Origin: Merluccius polli
Lineage: Eukaryota; Chordata; Actinopteri; Gadiformes; Merlucciidae
NCBI GenBank assembly: GCA_030340625.1
Contig: JAOPHQ010000955.1
Span: forward strand, 1 to 64,000
Length of the DNA stretch: 64,000 bases
Direction: 5' to 3'
Shown here: in pieces, positions 20,876 to 64,000 of the stretch
Numbering within the stretch: the stretch's first letter is position 1
Layout of the letters: each line of letters starts with the position of its first letter
Program-made: the position numbers and the translations under genes
The notes under the pieces: generated by a model
Database searches by the model: none
Told to the model about the DNA's origin: nothing
What the model saw: the letters and a program-made list of their open reading frames with translations, nothing else

Positions 20876-20883
20876 CTTTTATA
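20876..20883 (-). promoter_or_regulatory. TATA box of the single-exon Rhcg gene
   Basis: TATAAAAG on the minus strand, 44-51 bp upstream of the ATG. A start site about 30 bp downstream would leave a 5'UTR of only about 15-20 nt. No 5' intron fits in that space, in line with a truly intronless transcript. Confidence 0.6.
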
Positions 20884-21809
20884 CTATCTCTGAACCGATA
20901 AGAAGGGTCGAAGCCATTGTCTAGGGCATACTTCTATAGATTATTAAGAAGAGATGGCATTCTCTTTGCACAAAGCTAATCCTGCATGCACTTTGATCAC
21001 TATGCACAATTTTATAGTTTTTGGCAACAACGTCTAATTGGGATCTTTTTATGACATAATGTGTGTGGCAATAAAGGCATAAGGTCAAAGGTTGAAGTAG
21101 TTCAGAGCTAAAATCTATCATCTCAAAAAGAAAAGAGGTGCAGGTTAATTTGTTCACATGGAGTATATGTTTGTTACCACAAGGTAAGTATTATGGTGTG
21201 CCTTGGTATGGTTTACATTTGTACACCGTCAGAATGTTTATGTGCAACTGCAATGCAATCCCCAATACATAAACAGCTGTGGCTGGAATCAGCCCGATAT
21301 TTCAGAAGCCGGACTATTGATTCCCTTGTGCAAACATGTTTTCAAACGACTCAATGTTTTTGCTGACACAAATGCTGGCCTTTGACACAGGCTTGCTGGA
21401 AAAATTATGTCTATATAATGATATATATATATTTTTTATTTTAATTATATTTACATATATTCATGAGAACCTTCCCTTATTTACATATCAATTTATAACA
21501 GATAATATTCAATATTTGTCAGTCAATAAACATTTTAGGTTTGTTTAAAAGTACTGATATACTCTAGCTGCACCAGCCCACCTGTATTACATCCATTCCA
21601 TGCCTACAGCTGTTCATACTCAAACAAGGATGTGCACACCCATTTTATTAGGTCCACACAAACACACACACTTTATGTAACTTATTTTATGATAGGGGAA
21701 GCTTAAATGCAAATGATGGCTTCTATATACATTTACATTTACATTTAGGGCATTTAGCAGACGCTTTGTCCAAAATGACTTACAATAAGTACGTATATAT
21801 ATCTATATA

Positions 21810-22915
21810 CATTGGCGGTTCTAGACGGGGGCCAGGGTGGGCCGGTGCCCCTGTGAAATTGCTCTTGGCCCCTGTTACGGCCCCTGCACCGATCAGCCAA
21901 TGATTTAAACGATTAATTTCTTACCGCGACATGCGCTCGTTTGAAGAACGATACCCTCGACTAGCCCCTGTCAAATAGAACGGACCCGTCGGTCGTAGGT
22001 CCGATGGGATACGTTTGCGGGGTGGGTTAAAGGTCTCATCTCATCGTTTTTTCATTAATTTTGCGGTGGTCTGGTCTCTAGTGTTAATAAATACCCTCAG
22101 TACCGGTTTTGGTTAAAAAAAAATGCTCTGCCGCGCCTGTTTCATGCTGTTTTAGTTTGGTGGGGGAGGTGGGGGGGGGGCGAACGACACGATTTCGCCT
22201 CTCATCATGAATATGCATGACATGCTAATGAACTCGCCTCTGGTTGGCTAACAGCACTGTGACGCTACCTCCAGTGCGCAGTGAGGATTTTTCCGCTCCA
22301 TATTCAACTAGTGTGAGACGAGTCGAGAATCGCGACTGTCCTGCTACTTCCTGACTTTCGGTGGGCGGTAGCGGAGGCGAGGCCATGAATACTAATTCAC
22401 GGACTGACGTCAATCCGTGGGGCTTTTCTCATCCGCTGATTTTTCTCAGTGTTTTTTTCTCTGTTCTTTCATTGCCAAATACAGGCAATGGGGGTAGAAG
22501 AACGTTTTCACGCGCAGCACGCACATGCAACTCGGTGAGACCTATAGTATTTCAACAAAAACAAGTATTAAACTGTTTCTCGCGGAATGAGACCAATTTC
22601 GTTGTGAATCTGTTTAAACAAATATGCTCCTGCAATGTTATTGTGCTTGTAGGACTAGGTCTAATTGGATGTCTGTCACTTTAAATTTCTCAGCATGGAC
22701 CAATGACTGTATACTGTATAAGGCATGGACATTCGTGACAGTGAAATTTACGGTCTAACTTTCTTTCTATGCAAGATGCTAGTGGAAATCAGTACTACAG
22801 ATGAATCCATTTTATATGGTTATAAATAAAGTATATGGTTATAAATGTGCCCCCCTTAAAAACACACTGGCCCCACCTCGGCCCCCCTGGTGATTTTGGT
22901 CTAGAACCGCCACTG
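21810..22915. mobile_element. hAT-like non-autonomous element with 8-bp duplication
   Basis: TIR CATTGGCGGTTCTAGAC at the left, TCTAGAACCGCCACTG at the right. Exact 8-bp target duplication TCTATATA (21802-21809, 22916-22923). 1,106 bp, no intact transposase. Confidence 0.92.
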
Positions 22916-23037
22916 TCTATATATCTATAATTATATGATTAGACAAATGATGGAATGCATCGTTTGGCTCTCAGTCACACAAAGAACCTCTCAGTCCAGT
23001 AACAAAGGAGAAGGCAGAGGTCTAATAAAATTACCCA

Positions 23038-23043
23038 ACTTTA
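23038..23043 (-). terminator. slc12a5: Candidate slc12a5 poly(A) signal
   Basis: GAATAAAGTT on the minus strand, about 1.28 kb past the stop codon. Nearer signals are not obvious, but the 3' end is unproven. Confidence 0.35.
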
Positions 23044-24318
23044 TTCAACATATCTGATGGTCCACCAAATGCCTCTGATGAAATGTGCAATTGTAATTCC
23101 AGACACACTAATGCACTCTTTGTTTTATGGTGCATTCAGCAAACGTTTGCAACTGGATTTTTCTTGGATGATAGAGCTGGGGTTATTGATATGTATAATA
23201 AGGCCACTGGGCCAAGTTTAAAATATGGATATATCTTTCATCTGTAATGTATACTTTTCACATATTAAATTGGCTTAACAATACAATAGAATCAAGCATA
23301 TAATAAAGCACATTAAAGGTGTAGTCTTATTTAAACTCAATAAGGTGTCTGTCATTTTTATGGATCTTATGCTTTGCAATCTTCTATTTTACATACAGTA
23401 ATAAGGTACTCTAATTAATTATTCTGTTCTCCATCTGTTATTATACAAATTCAGATTCCCATTTGTATTCATAATAATACATAATAGAAGATAACAAGCA
23501 AAATAATAATAATTTTGTCTGATTCCATCAAAGTAATGCTGTAATCAAGAGTGAATACAGCAGGTTCATCACAATGATTGCAATTACCCTCAAAGATTAA
23601 ATATCATCAGTGCATTATAGTCAAATAACTCCCCCTCTACATTTGCTGTCTTGCACTAATCATAGGTTATATGTTTTCGCTGCCTGGTAAAATATTTACC
23701 CAACACTAATATATTATCACTTTTCATATTATAAACATGACAAAGAAAGACCACGACAAAGACACAATGAAATAAATACGTAAACACAATAAATAGCACA
23801 AATAATGCAATAAATAAATAAAGTGTAAAAAACCAATAACTGATAAAGAATAATTGTTCTTTTCCAAATGACCTTCCAACATCAAAAGCTATCACTAACC
23901 AAATGCATAAATATACCATCAAGATAAAAGCTAAAACTCCTTTTTAGTCAGGTAAACATAAGAACAGGTTAAATTATATCTAAGAATTTAGACTCCATTT
24001 TGAGAGCTGGCTACATAGTTTGACACAATACAGCTTATTTTCTATTACGATGAATTGTTAATTGGGACTTTATTGTATAGCATATTAGTTGGCCTAACAG
24101 AAGGGAACTAGGTAGTATCAAAAGAGTGGTGAGTTTCAACACACCAGGGCTAAACGGCTGTGGAGAGGGCTGGTGTCAGAGGGTATATTAGCATAGAGAG
24201 GATGGCACAAGATGACAAGCAGGGTATGAAATGAGTCACAGTGTAGGGTACAAGTCAACATAGTGTAAAGGAAATCTAGACGCCATGAAAATAAAAGTGC
24301 TGTTCAATGATTGGCTCT

Positions 24319-61658
<37,340 letters not shown>

Positions 61659-61690
<32 letters not shown>
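61659..61690 (+). repeat. (CT)n directly upstream of the slc12a5 start codon
   Basis: In the transcript this is a (GA)n tract immediately 5' of MLNN. Similar CT runs lie at 61975-62000 and 62228-62258. Confidence 0.95.
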
Positions 61691-61693
<3 letters not shown>

Positions 61694-61969
61694 TCCCTCC
61701 CTCCTCTCTCCCTCTCCCTCTCCTCTGCCTCCTCAGGCTTTGGAGAGCAGAGAACGCTGGGAGCTCCAAGCTCACTCCAAGCTGTGTGAGGGCTGCAGCC
61801 AAGGAAGACCTCTGGCAGGAAGCAGTTCTTTGAACAAATATGCCCCTTGGTCTCTCTGCCAGGTAACTCTTCTTCTTCTTGTTCTGAAGACCAAGGGGAG
61901 GAAGGGAGAGATGGAGAATCTTTGCCTCTTGGGCTCTCTCCTTCTTTACTCTTCCAGGTGTGTTGTGTG

Positions 61970-62005
<36 letters not shown>

Positions 62006-64000
62006 TCGTTGTCTATCTCTCTTCCTCAGGGACACAGGGCGAGTGAGGCTGCCGCTGGTGATGAGTTGACGATGGTGCGCCCGTGACCACGGTGTCACTC
62101 GCTCGCTCGCTCGCTCACGATGTGCGCAATCTCAACCCCCTCTGCTCTGTCTAAGCCCGACGGGTGGTCGTTTCATCATGCATTCAGGAGGCATTATCTC
62201 TCTCTATCTACCGCCCTCTGTCTGTCTATCTCTCTCTCTCTCGCTCTCTCTCTCTCTAGCTCAGTCACTCACGCACACTAATCATCGACCATTTCATCAT
62301 GAGATATGGGATGGATGGATGGATGGAGAGGGGAAAGGGATGGAGAAGGGGGCAAGAGAGGATGCACATGCAACAGCATAGTGTCCTTTGATGTTCTTTT
62401 CAGATGGAAGATGGGGAGGGGGAGAGATTTACTGCTCATTCATTGTTCTTTTGTCATCTTTCCGGCTCCTCTTCTCTTTTGTGCACTACTGTATACAGAC
62501 TCCATTACACAAGGCGCTGCAGGCGGCACTGTGTAAAAAAACACAAGGCTGGTGGTGAACTCATGTCGGGGTTTGAATGGGTGTTTTTTACTGACAGCTT
62601 CTCAGAAGCTATTCATTATGTATACCCACAAGCGAAAACCAAATATTTAATTAAATTATTTTTGTATTATTTAATAAGCATTTCTGAAATAAGATGTTTA
62701 CAGTAGACCTAATTGGGGTGAAGTGACTTGTAAGCCACATAAGACAACTTGTGATTGTTGGAAAAGGCCAAGGGTCAAGAGAGGGTCAAAATCCCTACGA
62801 AAAGAATTTATTATAATTCATGTGTCTTCCAAGACACACAACACCTCTTTCCCATCCCCTTCTTCCATCCACATGCATGGCCTGGCAAACAAGGATAACT
62901 CCAATTGTCGTCCACTTAAAGGGGAACCGTCACGCTTGGCTATTTTCTCAGGTCTTTTCACAGCACGTGTATGAAGCAATACTCTCCTATATTATGAAAT
63001 AGCCAAGCGTGACGGTTCCCCTTTAAGTGGAAGACAATTAGAGCTAACCTTGTTTACCATGGCAATGGAGGAAGGGGTGGTGGTGGTGGTGGAAAAAGTT
63101 GCATATGTAGGGAAGAACACATGGCGGAGAGCTAGGGTTCATGGCTCATAATTTGTGCAACATGCAAACCTTATACTGATACTTAACCTTATATTTGTAC
63201 TGAGGTTTTACACTGAGGTTGACCAAGTGCTAAGCCACAGCAGCACTCTGATGTGTCCCTGCCTATGACCAAGTTTCTATTGCCAAAATAAAAACATGGA
63301 AACTCTAATGGAATGGGATGTTTAGGGCAGAATTTGATGTTTGCGTGACTGGAGTCATGCAAATATCAGCTCAAAACCCTACTGCCTGACATCAGTACAA
63401 CTTTTGTACTGATGTCATATCAGTATATGCTTCCTCTACTGCCCACTGACTATTACTTAGCATTAATATTCATATTATTGCTAAAATGCTTCTAGATTGA
63501 CGTGACCTTGACATAAATATTGACTGTGTATGATTGGAAATACATCAACTTATCTATCTGTGTATTTTATCTATCTGTATAACTGAATACGCATATTTAT
63601 GTAGGTCATGTAAAAAATGTAGGTCTAAAGATAATGCATTATTATGAATGTACTGCAATGCAACCAGCCCTCCTACTAAAATGCTTGTCATTGGTACTGA
63701 CTGAAGACATGATCTTCAGACATGTACCAAAGTTTCATCCACGGTTCAATACCCCTTCAATATACAACTGCACCGGCATCACTTTGAATGATTTGATTAT
63801 GAGCTGCATCAACTGGTATTTTCTCTTTTTGGTCCGTTTGATTTGTGGAGAAAATCCTAATTTTAACAAAAGTGGTCACAGCATACTGGGCATATGTGTC
63901 AAAAGTTGGATTTAAATCAATGCAATGCTAATTTGTATTGATGCATTCAACACCGCAACAATAACGTGTCAGTGAAAATCAGGGTTACACTTGAAATGCA
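61691..64000. other. slc12a5 5' flank and upstream DNA: no gene recognised
   Basis: Contains CT runs, GGATG repeats (62310-62330), the palindrome at 62877-63063 and AT-rich sequence. The slc12a5 5'UTR and promoter should lie in the first part, but no TATA box or clear start site is visible. Confidence 0.5.
62877..63063. repeat. Palindromic element with about 68-bp arms
   Basis: TTAAAGGGGAACCGTCACGC with GGCTATTT pairs with its inverse at 62995-63026, and pairing continues outward with small gaps to about 62877 and 63063. Loop of about 50 nt. Probably a MITE; hairpin RNA potential is strong if transcribed. Confidence 0.85.

Larger units (their letters stand above)
20884..24318. other. Intergenic: Rhcg upstream region and slc12a5 3'UTR
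   Basis: No further gene is seen. It holds the hAT-like element at 21810-22915. Sequence from 24318 leftward is the slc12a5 3'UTR, with a candidate minus-strand AATAAA at 23038-23043 that would give a 3'UTR of about 1.3 kb. The rest is AT-rich unique-looking sequence. Confidence 0.6.

Overview
This window is vertebrate nuclear DNA, almost certainly from a percomorph-type teleost fish. Genes are split into many short exons with GT-AG junctions. The intervening DNA is full of long dinucleotide runs, C/G homopolymers and non-autonomous DNA transposons of fish type, and the coding exons match vertebrate proteins. Nothing prokaryotic is present.

Layout, left to right. (1) 270-9858, plus strand: the 3' two thirds of pabpc1l (embryonic/oocyte poly(A)-binding protein, ePAB). 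It runs from within RRM2 to the stop, with a spliced 3'UTR; its 5' end lies before base 1. Its introns hold a 24-bp minisatellite made from an exon-intron junction, a nested fold-back element and a dead Tc1-like transposon. (2) 12727-18232, minus strand: rbm39 (SR-like splicing factor), 14 coding exons, convergent with pabpc1l. A CpG-containing 5' region lies at about 18300-18990. (3) 19408-20832, minus strand: a complete, single-exon Rh-type C ammonium transporter (Rhcg family) with a TATA box just upstream. (4) 24319-61658, minus strand: slc12a5 (KCC2, the neuronal K-Cl cotransporter). I could place 26 exons with consistent splice phases, plus one candidate 11-nt microexon. The predicted protein is about 1,110 residues. 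Its first intron is about 22 kb and is mostly repeats. No further gene is visible from 61659 to 64000.

The genes are not an operon and act separately: translational control of maternal mRNA (pabpc1l), pre-mRNA splicing (rbm39), ammonia transport (Rhcg) and neuronal chloride extrusion (slc12a5). From general knowledge, PABPC1L, RBM39 and SLC12A5 all lie on human 20q, so linkage of these three is likely ancestral. The intronless Rh gene sits between two of them and looks like an old retroposed copy.

Mobile DNA is dominated by hAT-like elements. Five have readable 8-bp target duplications (at 21810, 24751, 49014, 53408 and 60877). A further TIR element inside the minisatellite has a 5-bp duplication. 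The element at 49014-51934 is the most unusual: it holds two nearly identical THAP-domain ORFs in head-to-head inverted arms. Three or four reading-frame breaks, in otherwise healthy exons of pabpc1l, rbm39 and possibly slc12a5, all sit at C/G homopolymers. They are more likely sequence errors than pseudogene lesions.
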